From: Atriophallophorus winterbourni
Taxonomy: Eukaryota; Platyhelminthes; Trematoda; Plagiorchiida; Microphallidae
Reading direction: 5' to 3'
Assembly (NCBI GenBank): GCA_013407085.1
Contig: JACCGJ010014703.1
Location: 58,461-122,460, forward strand
DNA: 64,000 nt
Each line of letters starts with the position of its first letter. Within the stretch, counting starts at the first letter, position 1. Both the position numbers and the translations under genes were made by a program. The notes beneath the pieces were generated by a model. The model did not search any database. It worked only from the letters and a program-made list of their open reading frames with translations, and had not been told where the DNA came from. Of the stretch, positions 43,664 through 53,761 are shown one piece after another.

Positions 43664-44940
43664 TCAATAACCAGGAATGCCATTATTATATAAATCATCA
43701 GGTAGAACATTTAAATTAAGAAGATTACGAATTTTATCAACGGTAAGAAATAAAGCTAGATGTGATTTGAATTCATTTAAAGAGGAACTGAGTCTTATAT
43801 ATTTTGGAAGAAAATCCCACAGTTTAGCATATTTAGTCAAGAAGAAATTGTTCCTTACTTTAGTACGAAACCTTGGTAACTTAATAGTTTCTTCACTGTT
43901 TCTCAAGCTATATTTAGAATCATGCCGTATATGAATATTCGAACGTATTTCCATATTATCCGTTGACAGTATTTTAAAAAATAAGATGAGGTTATGCTTA
44001 AGTCTGCAAAACCATAGAGGATCGAGCTTCAGCTGTATACATCTTTCTCTATAGGATTGTCTGGAAGTATATCCGATTATTGATTTTGAGAAAGAACGTT
44101 GTATCTTTTCTAAAACTATGCTATCGGTTTTATTTATATTAGTATATATTATGTTACAATAGTCAAAGATAGGAATGGTGAATAATTTATACATTTCTAG
44201 TTTACAATGAGGCTGAATTATAGATCTGTGTATAGTATTCATACTTTGTCTGGCTTTAGTAATAAGGTGGCGTATCTGTTCGTTGAAAGTGAGTGATGAA
44301 GAATATCGAAATCCTAAATCACGCGTGCTGTCAATCATTTGAATTGCGTTATTGTTTAGAAGGATTGAGTTATTTTGTATCGTGCATCTTATAGGCATAA
44401 AATTAGATTTTGCTGTTGAGAACGTTAGACCATTATTTTTTGCCCAATCTGCAAGTGCAGCTAAATCATTGTTTAGTCGAGCAATATAAGTTTGTACTTG
44501 ATTAGCTGGGAAAGTGATGACAACTTTCATGTCATCAACGAATAAGAACAGTTTGCTATGCGAAATGACGCTATGTATGTCATTTATATATATAAGAAAT
44601 AGTAAGGGGCCTAGTACGCTACCTTGAATCACCCCACTGGGAATAGATAGGCTGCGTGATCTACGGCCATTAACTTCAACAGAGTAAGTGCGATCAGTAA
44701 GAAAAGAAGTTAACCAGGAAAGAAGATTACCTCCGATGCCATATGATTCAAGTTTCGATAATAATATCTTATGAGGAACAGTATCAAATGCTTTAGTTAT
44801 GTCTAGGAAGACAACTACAACTGCCAAACCTTCTCTATCGATGTAGTAATATAGTCAAGGTATTCAAGCTGACATGTAATGCATGATCTTTTATTTAGGA
44901 AACCATGTTGAGCTTTAGAGAAGAAACTTGGAGATAAGTG
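43664..44940 (-). pseudogene. Family I ORF2, reverse transcriptase palm to C-terminus
   Basis: After the frameshift: FFSKAQHGFLNKRSCITCQL, a second shift, then GLAVVVVFLDITKAFDTVPH (motif A intact), IPSGVIQGSVLGPLLFLIYI (motif B, Pro changed to Ile) and LFLFVDDMKVVITF (motif C with both Asp residues, Val for Ala). Thumb and C-terminal region follow to NFFLTKYAKLWDFLPKYIRL and a stop at 43664-43666. The 387-codon frame is unbroken, and only the substitutions named suggest loss of fitness. Confidence 0.9.
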
Positions 44941-44942
44941 AT

Positions 44943-46480
44943 TTAAGATAGCTTTTTTATTATTTTTTCAAGTAATCTAGATAGTATTGCTGTGTGGTTA
45001 ATTGTGCGATAATATGATACCGTGTGCTTCGAGCCAGATTTATGTCTGGATGTAACGACAGAGTGTTTCCATTCTAAAGGGAAGATTCCAGATTCGATTG
45101 AAGTGTTAAATAAGTTCAGTAGAAGAAGTTTGAAATCGTCAACACCCATTCTGCAAATGACTGGTGGAATGCCTGTTATGTCTGGCTTGATACTGAACGT
45201 AGTTTGCTTGGAGACTTCTTTAATGTCATTCAGATTTATGCATATAGTATTTAATACACTAGGTGAACGAAATGTTCTAGTCATATCTTTATAGATGGAA
45301 GTATTGTAAGTAGTATTAAAATATTTAAGATATTCTTCGCAGATTGTAATAGGGTCTGTGATTCTTATTTCTGCCGAATTATAAGTTCGATCCCGGATAA
45401 TAAAATCTACTTTGCTGGTTGAGTTTACGGATCGTGATTTAAATAACCTGCTGAGTGATTTTAGTTTATCACAACTGTTCAGTGCTCTATTTTTTGATGC
45501 AATCAATGTGTGGTCTAGAATGAGTTTGTGGTCACTCAATAGTTCATAAGAACGTAAACGAGCAAAGATGTCGTTATTGTTAATTGCAACTTTAGACCAT
45601 TCTTTTATTTTATTTTCCATTTTCTCGAGCCTAGTTCGTTTTATGCGTTTTCTAGAACTGCTAGCTTTATCGATTAAACTTATAATTTTCGAATGGAATG
45701 TCGAGGATATAGTTGGAAAATCATGTGAAAGAAAGAAATGAGACCAATCTTCAATCCTTATAAGTGTTGAAAGTAACTTCCAATCGATGAAACGGTGAAG
45801 AGTCTTGACCTCATTGGTAGCTTTGCAAGTGCATGATAGGTGGAAGGATAAAATTTTATGGTCCCCATTGAAGGGGGAAGGCAATATTAGTAAGTTGTTT
45901 GGATCAATATTTATAGTAAAGACTAAGTCAAGAATGCTGTCCTTTCTAGTTGGTCTTTCAATAAATTGTTTGTAACCTAGTAAGTCAAGCGTTTTCATTA
46001 AATTTGTATGAGAGCTAACTTTACTTCGTTCGTGCCAGTTTAAATTAGGCATGTTAAAATCACCGGCTATAAGTTTATAGCGTGCATGATGTAAAGACGT
46101 TTCGATGAAAGCTTGAGTAAAAGTATTCAGATTATATGAAGTTGAGCCTGGTGGGTAGTAGATGCAGCCTATTAAGAGATCTAGTTTAGGTAGTTCTATC
46201 CATAGTGAATCTTCAAGTTCTGTTAAATTCGAAGATGTTATACTATTAGCTTTAAATCTTGAATGCACATAAATAAGGCAACCAACACCTCGTTTCAGAG
46301 TGCGGTTTCTCCTAAATACCTGGTAGTTAGGTATCATGAGTTTAAAGTCAGAGTGATCATCACGGATCCAGGATTCAGTTATAAGTATAATATCTACAGG
46401 TTTAGAAGATAGGTAAGATGTTAGTATATGGATTTTAGGTATAATTCATCTCGCATTTATGACCAGAAAACGAACAATAT
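44943..46480 (-). pseudogene. Family I ORF2, endonuclease and RT entry
   Basis: The frame from the ATG at 46337 holds the AP-type endonuclease: CLIYVHSRFKANSI, GCIYYPPGSTSYN, LIAGDFNMPNLNWHERSK (GDFN), DSILDLVFTINID and SPFNGDHKILSFHL (GDH in place of SDH). An RT entry then follows (SIKPDITGIPPVI, FPLEWKHSVVTSRHKSG, YRTINHTAILSRLLEKIIKK). Upstream the same frame continues with LTSYLSSKPVDIILITESWI (the ETW-type motif as ESW) and INAR, interrupted by the TGA at 46446-46448, so the true start lies further up. Confidence 0.85.
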
Positions 46481-46540
46481 AAAGGTCAGAAGTTAAAGGA
46501 TTTGGGGTGAGTGCATTAGAGAGTTTACTATGCTTAAAAT

Positions 46541-47674
46541 TTAATTTATGTATTTTTGAAAAAAAGTGGTATTAGTGTTAAAGTATGGTTCATAATTGGA
46601 GCGAGAAACATAAGGATTGTAAAATAAAGTTTGGGGAATATAATTATTATAATAAGATGGATACTGTGTAACAGTAGATGAATTATAATAAGGTTGAATA
46701 TTACAAAAAGGTGTAGGAGGTGGTGATGAATGGTGATAGTGTTGCTTATATGATAGGGGGTTATTCATTAAGAAACGAGATGTGTCAATACGGTTGTTGA
46801 GACTGGGTGAACCACTTATATAATTAGTTGTCTGCATACGTTGTCGGGGAGGTGGTCTGATCAGTGCCTCTCTGAAAGTAGGAGGGTTTGGTAAGAGGGG
46901 TCGTGTTTGTCTTAGTTTAGGTAAACGCGGCGGGCGTAGATGCAGATGTCGAGTTACACTCGCACCTTGATTATCAGGTGCGGATGTCGAACTTTGGGAG
47001 CTATTAGAGTTAATTTCAATTACAGATTCACATTGCATTTGTTCGTTGGTATCTGAGGTATTGTTACTAGTATTGGAGCAGATAACTTTACGTTTTTTAT
47101 AGTTAAATTTTCGTTGCATGTCTGTTAAGTCCGGTTTTAGGACCACACCCGAGAACCTAGGTATACTTTTCAAAAGGTTTTTATTATCAAGTAAATACAA
47201 CGCAAAACTCTTATCTGAAAATTTTATTAAAATAGGAGTGCGTTGTTTAATTGTGTTTTTACGAAGTCGAGCTATAGTGAAACATTCAGTGGGGATGCCA
47301 TATGTAGAGAATATACATTTTCTTAAATCATTTAAAGGGTAATTATCGGCAATATTAAAGATGATGACATTTTTTGAGCGAGCTTCTCTTTGATATATTT
47401 CAGTGCTCATGGTTTCTATAAATTTATTTGCTTGAATCAATATATCGTGGTCAATACCAATATCAGAGTTCATGAGAGATAAGAGCGGTTTTAGAGAACT
47501 ACAGTTGGATTTGCATGTTGCTAGTTCGTTTCTAAGTTCTGACAAATCTGATTCCAATTTTTTTAGTTTGTTCAAAATAATAGAAGTGTCACTGTCTAAT
47601 CTAACAGTACAATTACTAGGCTTAGATAATTTACGTAGCTTAATTCGAGAAGATAATAGGGTTTTCGAGTGCAT
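46541..47674 (-). CDS. ORF1 protein of the family I LINE (377 residues)
   Basis: An unbroken frame from the first ATG (residues MHSKTLLSSRIKLR) after an in-frame TAA. A likely coiled-coil region comes near residues 35-60 (ILNKLKKLESDLSELRNELA), then a central domain resembling the RRM-like part of LINE ORF1 (NVIIFNIADNYPLND, IARLRKNTIKQRTPILIKF, KSIPRFSGVVLKPDLTDMQR), then a Lys-rich patch and a Pro/Tyr/Asn-rich tail. The Cys-rich finger of family A is missing. Its role would be RNA binding and chaperone action in the retrotransposition particle. The assignment rests on layout and position, since ORF1 sequences diverge fast. Confidence 0.75.
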   Translation of the reverse strand: MHSKTLLSSRIKLRKLSKPSNCTVRLDSDTSIILNKLKKLESDLSELRNELATCKSNCSSLKPLLSLMNSDIGIDHDILIQANKFIETMSTEIYQREARSKNVIIFNIADNYPLNDLRKCIFSTYGIPTECFTIARLRKNTIKQRTPILIKFSDKSFALYLLDNKNLLKSIPRFSGVVLKPDLTDMQRKFNYKKRKVICSNTSNNTSDTNEQMQCESVIEINSNSSQSSTSAPDNQGASVTRHLHLRPPRLPKLRQTRPLLPNPPTFREALIRPPPRQRMQTTNYISGSPSLNNRIDTSRFLMNNPLSYKQHYHHSSPPPTPFCNIQPYYNSSTVTQYPSYYNNYIPQTLFYNPYVSRSNYEPYFNTNTTFFQKYIN

Positions 47675-48239
47675 GTTTTTACCGGAAATATTTAATGGAT
47701 TCAACAGATATTATTTCAATGAAATTGAGTTAAAATATGTATCGAAAATACGTTGAATATAGGCAGAGCAAGTGTAATCAAAGAATTGGGATCACGTACC
47801 AAATTCGAGCAGCCCGCGACCAGTAATTGCTTATTCCAGTGCAGTTTACAGAAAGCTGCAAGTGGCTAACGAGTATATAGAGCATTCAGAATTACTATCG
47901 ATGGAGAGCAACAGTAAATCACTAACGAATAGCAATAGGCTTTTTCATTATGTCCGATTGATATCTTCGGCGATCGCGATTCCAATAGTTTATTCGGACT
48001 ATGTTAGAGCGCACCACTTCATTACCGAAGGTGGAAAAATAAAAAGCCGGTTTTGCCGGCACAGTGAGAGTTTACCTGAAGACTAATTGTTTATAAAAAA
48101 ACAGAAGATCAATTAAACAAGCAGAAGCATTCTGCATTCTGCTACAGTTTAGTTTTGTATAATAACAGAAGAACGCTAATACAAGCGATATAACTTATGT
48201 CGATAGCGATTAATGCTAGTCTCAGGAAATTATTTTCAC

Positions 48240-48670
48240 TATTTGTGGTTCAGTCATGCTACAAACGTCCGACGACATTGCAAGATGTGAGTTAATCTAG
48301 GAGCGTGTTTTGGATAATTATGAATAGCTTTGATTAGCTCACCCATAAATCGACAGCGCCTAAAGGAGATAATTTCTAGAGTCTTCGAGCGTATAGAGCG
48401 AAATTTCCCTCGGTAACCCACATTCATTTGAGTTGAGAGACGTTGCAGGTTCAAAGTAGAAAGATGTCCTTGATACATGGATACAATATTCTAGATAGGC
48501 AGAACTAATACTTTATAGAGTGACATTAGTACATCATGATGTCTGCTAAAGAGTACGAATTTCACACGAAAAGTTTTTTTTGCGTGCATACTGAGCCGCA
48601 GCGGCAAATTGGTCCATCCACTTGAAGTCAGCCGTAACCAGTAATCCGAATCTTTAAAAAACTGTAAGGT
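48240..48670 (-). pseudogene. CR1-like RT thumb relic
   Basis: One minus frame reads HHDVLMSLYKVLVLPI, a stop, then the section ending CRFMGELIKAIHNY, which parallels the LYK..V.P.LEY and RRLRGDLIEAFKI blocks of the other CR1 elements. Old and incomplete. Confidence 0.6.
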
Positions 48671-48991
48671 ATGTTAAGTGAATCTAAGATTTGCGGTCTT
48701 AACAAGTAGAATATTCTTCAAATTTTTCAGCTAGTTTCGCCATATTTAAAACTAAATGGTACCCTATACTCATCAAAATTCGAAAAACACTTATGAGAAG
48801 TTTTCGCGTATTACAGAATTTCAAACAAATTTTACCGCGAAAACACTAAACATGCTTCTACACTATGGGCGTGGAAGCTATCAATCATGAAAAAATGAGC
48901 AGTATTCTATGAATAATAACATGATCACCAGTCACCATTTAATTATTGAGGAACATTTTCAAATACGATATTGTATAGTGAACAGCTTTTC

Positions 48992-48996
48992 TGTGA
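48992..48996. repeat. LTR element target duplication, left (5 bp)
   Basis: TGTGA, matching 52377-52381 just outside the other LTR. Confidence 0.7.
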
Positions 48997-49267
48997 TGTT
49001 GTAGCGGTTGATCCAGCGGAGATTCCACCGCTAACTGCTTTCGCCTTCTGATTATTGTACCCAACAAACCGGAACACACTTCTCAACGTACCACGGCATA
49101 CAGATCCAAAACAAGCAGACGATAGACTTGTCCCAAAGCAGAACACGTGAGCAGCGTGAATAATATATTCAAAATGTGTACATATTTACAAGTATCATTA
49201 TAACAAAACAAATGACAAAATATGTAGGATTAATATAATAAAATATATAATGATGAAAACACCATAA
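48997..49267 (-). repeat. 3' LTR of the Ty3/gypsy element (271 bp)
   Basis: Aligns without gaps to 52106-52376 with about a dozen differences (about 95% identical). On the element's sense strand it ends in CTACAACA. The last sense ORF of the element runs through it. Confidence 0.88.
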
Positions 49268-50001
49268 TACTTCCTCTCTAGATCTTTAGAAGAGAGTGGA
49301 ACGCTCGAAACTAAAAGGTAATCCGCGTAGTCTGCTAGATTTGCAGGCCACCTTAATCTCCGACCTGATCGAGTTTTTTTAATTTGGGAGGGTGAGACAG
49401 AAGATGGAAGAGAGAGTTTATAAGGCTGGGTCGATTGGGTTGACTGAGGCACACTGGGGATAATAGGAGTGGGCGTGGTTAAATGAAAACTGTCAACATC
49501 GAAAGTACCACTTCGGGTGTGAACGTTTGAGAGTGGTGTTTCGTCGCACACTGGTTCGATAAAAGCTGCTTTCAAGCGGTCAATAGTAACCGTATATTCA
49601 GCACCATTTTTCTCGATGACGATGTATTTGGCACAGCGGCTAATGACTTTAAAGGTTCCAGTGTATGGGGCTTGCAGGGGTTTACGCGTGTGATCAGTTC
49701 GAATAAAGACAAAAGCACTGTAAATCACTCGGCAAGTAAACGTTACGATTGTATGGCGAGTGGGGATGGCACGCAATTGACGCATGAATGATCGTAAACG
49801 ATTGACATAATTGGGAACAGTGATCTCTGCTGCCACGTCATGGGATGCGATGAAATCACGATGGAGGCGGAGTGGAGTGCCGTAAACTAATTCTGCCGAC
49901 AACCGAGATCTTCTTTGACAGTACCAAGAAGGATCAATGGCAGGTTTTCTGCCCAATTTTCCGTATTTCCATGTGACATCAGTGCGGCTTTTAGCTGTCA
50001 A
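49268..50001 (-). pseudogene. Gypsy integrase C-terminal region
   Basis: An open frame running on into the 3' LTR (to 49198). Reads SAELVYGTPLRLHRDF, LQAPYTGTFKVISRCAKYIV, VTIDRLKAAFIEPV (GPF/Y-like module with PYTGTFKV) and a Ser/Thr/Pro-rich tail ending SSKDLERKYYGVF. Integrase C-terminal DNA-binding region. A stop at 50000 parts it from the catalytic core (ERFY just before 49998). Confidence 0.85.
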
Positions 50002-50500
50002 TAGAACCGTTCAACAAGTCGGTGAGCGCAAGGATGGTAAGCTGTTATTTGTATGTGATTAGCAGCTAGAACAAAAGTCAACTCACGGAAAAGGTTGGAT
50101 TGAAACTGGCATCCACGATCCGTAGTAATAGTTGATGGGACACCATAATTGCTGATCCAGTTTTGCAGAAAAGCTTTTGCTACGGTTTCTGCTTTAATAT
50201 CGGTAATCGGGATGGCTATAGGCCAGCGGCTGAAACGGTCGACACAGGTGAAACCACTAGAGATAGCCAGAGGACCGACAAGGTCGAGATGAACATGCTG
50301 AAATCGTTGAATCGGTGGAGGAAAAGATCCTGGGGCACTGACAGTATGACGTTGCACTTTGCTGCGTTGACACTGGATACAGGCTTTTGTCCAATTTTAA
50401 ATATCCGCGTGCATTTTTGGCCAAACAAACCGATCTGTGATCAACTTACGAGTAGCACGAATACTGGGGTGGGAAAGCGAATGAAAGTGTTCAAAAATGG
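49998..50500 (-). pseudogene. Gypsy integrase catalytic core
   Basis: Frame 50357-49998 and its frame-shifted upstream part. Contains a [10 protein letters not shown] end of the zinc-binding domain, [10 protein letters not shown] (first Asp), [19 protein letters not shown] (second Asp) and [12 protein letters not shown] (Glu; the usual Asn-Gly after HPQA is changed). The D,D-35-E residues are present. Confidence 0.87.
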
Positions 50501-50539
50501 ACTTTTTCAGTTACTTTGGTATTAAAGGACGGGGATGGT

Positions 50540-51140
50540 CAGTGGATAAATCACGTAATAAAGTCAAACTCGAATTGTGGATAAGGACAGTTTTAACTCT
50601 AAGGGATGAGGTAGATTGATATTGCTGTAAGTCACTGTTATGTTGCTCAGCCTCTGCTTAATGCTTGCGATCGGAATTCGATCGACTGATTGCGGTGATT
50701 TGCATGCGAGAAAATGCATCTGCAGCTGTGTTCGATGAAGCAGACATATAACGTATATCACTCGTAAATTACGAAATATAGCCAAGTTGACGTATCTCAC
50801 GGGGTGAATATCTATCAGCTGTAGCAGACAGGGCAAATGTCAGAGGCTTGTGATCGGTCCAAACAGTGAAATTGCGTCCTTCGAGCAAATGGAGAAAATG
50901 GCGAACAGCAAAATATATACCTAACAATCCACGACTAAATGTGCTGGAACGTGTCTGGGCGGGTTAAAGAGGACAGGAAAAGAATGCAAGCGGTTTGACA
51001 ACACCGTAAATACTTTGTTGGAGGACAGCACCGACTGCTGCTTGGGATGCATCAGTGGCAAGCGAAAGTGAAGCATGAGGATTCCTTGACATGTAGGATA
51101 ATGAAGATGCTTCATTCAATGCGGTCTTCAATCTTTGAAA
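50540..51140 (-). pseudogene. Gypsy RNase H region (broken)
   Basis: Reads FTVWTDHKPLTFALSATADR, the TDHKPL hallmark of RNase H in gypsy elements, at about 50800-50870. The adjoining frames 50836-50564 and 51115-50921 are shifted versions. Several stops. Confidence 0.7.
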
Positions 51141-52080
51141 CTATTTAACAGCATCAGCATTCATTTTAAATTGTCGCACATTTCCGCCTAACAAATCAGT
51201 CATTGGTTGAGATATGTTAGCACAATTGGGAATGAATTTGTGGTAGTAATTGACTAAACCAAGAAATCGACGTAAATGTCGAAGAGAATTGGGACATGGA
51301 TAGTCGTTAATGGACGAGAGTTTCACAGGCAAGGGGAGAATGCCGTTTTCATCGACATGATGTCCTAAAATTTCAAGAGCAGCGACACCAAACAGGCATT
51401 TATCCGAGTTAACCACCACGCCAAACTGTGAAAGTCGCTGAAACACCGAACGCAGATGTACTGCATGTGCCACTTGAGACGAGCTAGCAATGAGGACGTC
51501 ATCAATATATACATGAACAAAAGATAATGTTTGGAAAACTTGGTCCATGAATCTCTGGAAGTTTTGAGCAGCGTTGCGTAAACCAAATGGCATTTTTAGA
51601 AATTCGTAAAGACGAAAAGTTGTAGTGATGTCTGTTTTCGGACAGGTATCTGGTGGTAAGCACGCACAAGGTCCAGTTTGGAAAACACAGTCTTTCCATG
51701 CAAGGAAAGTGGAAGGTCGTGGTTGTGGGGGATAGGTTAACGATCGGGAACAGTAACTCTGTTGAGAGCACGGTAATCTCCACATGGACGCCAGGCGTCA
51801 GGTTTATTCTACTCAACAATATGAAGGGGCTTGCCCAGGGCGATTTGGATGGCCGTATGATTCCAAGTTCAAGCATGTATTCAAACTCACGCTTTGCGAC
51901 ATCGATCTTGTTCGGAGCCAAAGGACGAGGGAAGACTAAATTGCGACCTAGCGTCTGTAGAAATGTCCTCAGATGGGGCATCAGAAAATGCTGACTTAAG
52001 ATCCATTTCGTAAATTGAAAAATATATATGACAGGAAAATCAAAATAAATGAGAGTATATGGTACGAACGAAAATTTCAA
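51141..52080 (-). pseudogene. Gypsy reverse transcriptase (frame-shifted)
   Basis: 52080-51502 holds the RT start (LGIIRPSKSPWASPFILL). From 51785 another frame holds LYEFLKMPFGLRNAAQNFQR, FVHVYIDDVLIASSS (YIDD catalytic box) and RFLGLVNYYHKFIPNCANIS. The region between, including the DYR block, has lost its frame. The upstream frame has no protease, so the start of pol is deleted. Confidence 0.9.
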
Positions 52081-52105
52081 AAATAAAAATTTTCAGGGCT
52101 CACTA

Positions 52106-52376
52106 TTTAGTAGCGGTTGATCCAGCGGAGATTCCACCACTAACTGCGTACGCCTTCTGATTATTGTACCCAACAAACCGGAACACACTTCTCAACGTAA
52201 CACGGCATACAGATCCAAAACAATCAGACGATAGACTTGTCCCAAAGCAGAACACGTGAGCAGCGTGGATAATATATTCAAAATGTGTACATATTTACAT
52301 GTATCCTTATAACAAAACAAATGACAAAATATGTAGGATTAATATAATAAAATATACAATAATGAAAACACCATAA
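52106..52376 (-). repeat. 5' LTR of the Ty3/gypsy element (271 bp)
   Basis: Partner of 48997-49267. Its five outermost inner bases differ (TTTAG against TGTTG). Followed outward by TGTGA. Confidence 0.88.
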
Positions 52377-52381
52377 TGTGA
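52377..52381. repeat. LTR element target duplication, right (5 bp)
   Basis: TGTGA, as at 48992-48996. Confidence 0.7.
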
Positions 52382-53761
52382 ATCTAAATTCGTAAAGTAA
52401 TTACACTGTCTAAAAATGTTTTTGAAGCCATAGATTGTGTAAAAATATATTTTGAGATTGATAGAATAACTCAATGTTGACTCAACTTGATGACAAACAT
52501 AATGTAGACCCCGTTGCATCATATGTTGAAAGAATGTCAGCGGAAAAATACATTGATATACTCTAATTTTGCATCAGGCAACCAAATACGAATAAACACA
52601 TTGCACATCTACAAACAAAATATCATATTCTGTGGTACATTACATCGGTATTTGTTTTAATTCTCCGGACGTTTTCTCAGTTTTTATAGCCCTGACAACT
52701 AGCACGCGCTCGGTACGGAATGACTACGATCGAGTATGGTGGTGGACCGACACTCGAGCAGAGGCGTAGATTTTGTAACATAGAGAATGGACACATTCCC
52801 GGGTAATGTTTCATCATAACTGTTTTAATACAACAACTATTTATATCTTCAAACGTAGTAAATAAAATGATGAAATATGATTCCGTAATGCTCTACACAC
52901 TGAAATGACGGCATTATAAACAAAAAGCAGGTAAAAAACGTGTAGACATTTTTTAAGATTGAAAACGCAAAAATGAAACGGTTGAGATTCCAAGGCCTCA
53001 AAAATTGACAGTTGTGCCTAAATCGCAATAATCATGGAATATTGTGGCATATGGAATGGCACCATATCCTACGGATCAAAGTCGATTTAAACTGAATGGT
53101 TAAAAAAGTTTGCTTCGGATATCCATAATAGCAGTAAACTGAGAGATTGATATTAGTTTAAGATTTACACGTTTATTAGTAAAATGCCAGTTTATATTCG
53201 AACGTATAATATAAAATGGATAGGAAGATTAAAAAATATTACTTGGGATACCGTCAAAAAATACTGAGAAACTTGCAAGGGTAATAAATAAACGATGATG
53301 CAATCGATAAGAAAAATGCCCAGCTCTTGTAACTGATTCAGTTACTAAGTTCGTAGTATATCCAGAAATTAGTTTAAATTCGAAACTCCTGCTGTTTTGC
53401 AACTCAGAAAACTTGATTGGAAATCAGTCGATGTGATCCAAGACGGAGATTGATTTATGTTAATATCACGCTACTTGATTCTATTCTCACTGTGCTCAAC
53501 TGATGACTGTAAATGACAAAAACTGGTTTTCGCGTTAGATCCGTCGTGTGGATTGGTGATCTGAACATCAGAAGCGTCCGGTGTAAGGTTGTAGACTAAT
53601 ATTCGTATTAAGTGCATACGAAAATCACGTTTGTATAGAATTAGTACTTTATTTATCTAGAACGAGAGTACATGTGCTGAAATGTCCGAAATAACTCTAA
53701 ATAACCTACGGATGCATATGCGGTATCATGTAACAAGGATATTAATTATTTTGCTCTATAG
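52382..53761. other. Unassigned AT-rich sequence upstream of the CIMIP2 exons
   Basis: No repeat recognised. The missing first exon of the downstream gene should lie here or further up. I looked for a short exon ending in a Pro-Gly-Tyr-type codon set with a GT donor and found none that I can defend. Confidence 0.4.

Larger units (their letters stand above)
43645..47760 (-). mobile_element. CR1-like two-ORF LINE (family I), nearly intact, youngest LINE in the window
   Basis: Minus strand: ORF1 47674-46541, ORF2 from about 46480 to 43664, 3' end with an A-run at about 43650. The total of 4.1 kb is of normal size for CR1. Only three lesions were found in ORF2: an in-frame TGA at 46446-46448, a frameshift in an A-run near 44950 (IIKKLS for IIKKAI), and a frameshift near 44825. 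Base composition is more AT-rich than the other LINEs here. No target duplication was identified. The 5' UTR may reach about 48060. Confidence 0.88.
48997..52376 (-). mobile_element. Ty3/gypsy LTR retrotransposon, internally deleted (3.4 kb)
   Basis: Minus-strand element with two 271-bp LTRs and a 5-bp target duplication. Pol runs in the order RT, RNase H, integrase, which is Ty3/gypsy order. Gag and protease are absent: only about 100 bp lie between the 5' LTR and the RT start. Frames are broken in RT and RNase H. The RT and integrase wording (LPLSSKDLERKYYG near the C-terminus, AELVYGTPLRL) resembles the gypsy elements of trematodes such as CsRn1/Boudicca-type, but I cannot fix the family. 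Confidence 0.9.

Noticed and set aside
48040..48062. GCCGG-TTTT-GCCGGC stem-loop as a terminator
   Set aside because: A bacterial-type terminator has no meaning in this eukaryotic context, and the stem is short.
53500..53545. CTGATGACTGTAAATGACA resembling a hammerhead core
   Set aside because: GAAA and the cleavage triplet are missing and no stem II forms. Chance match.
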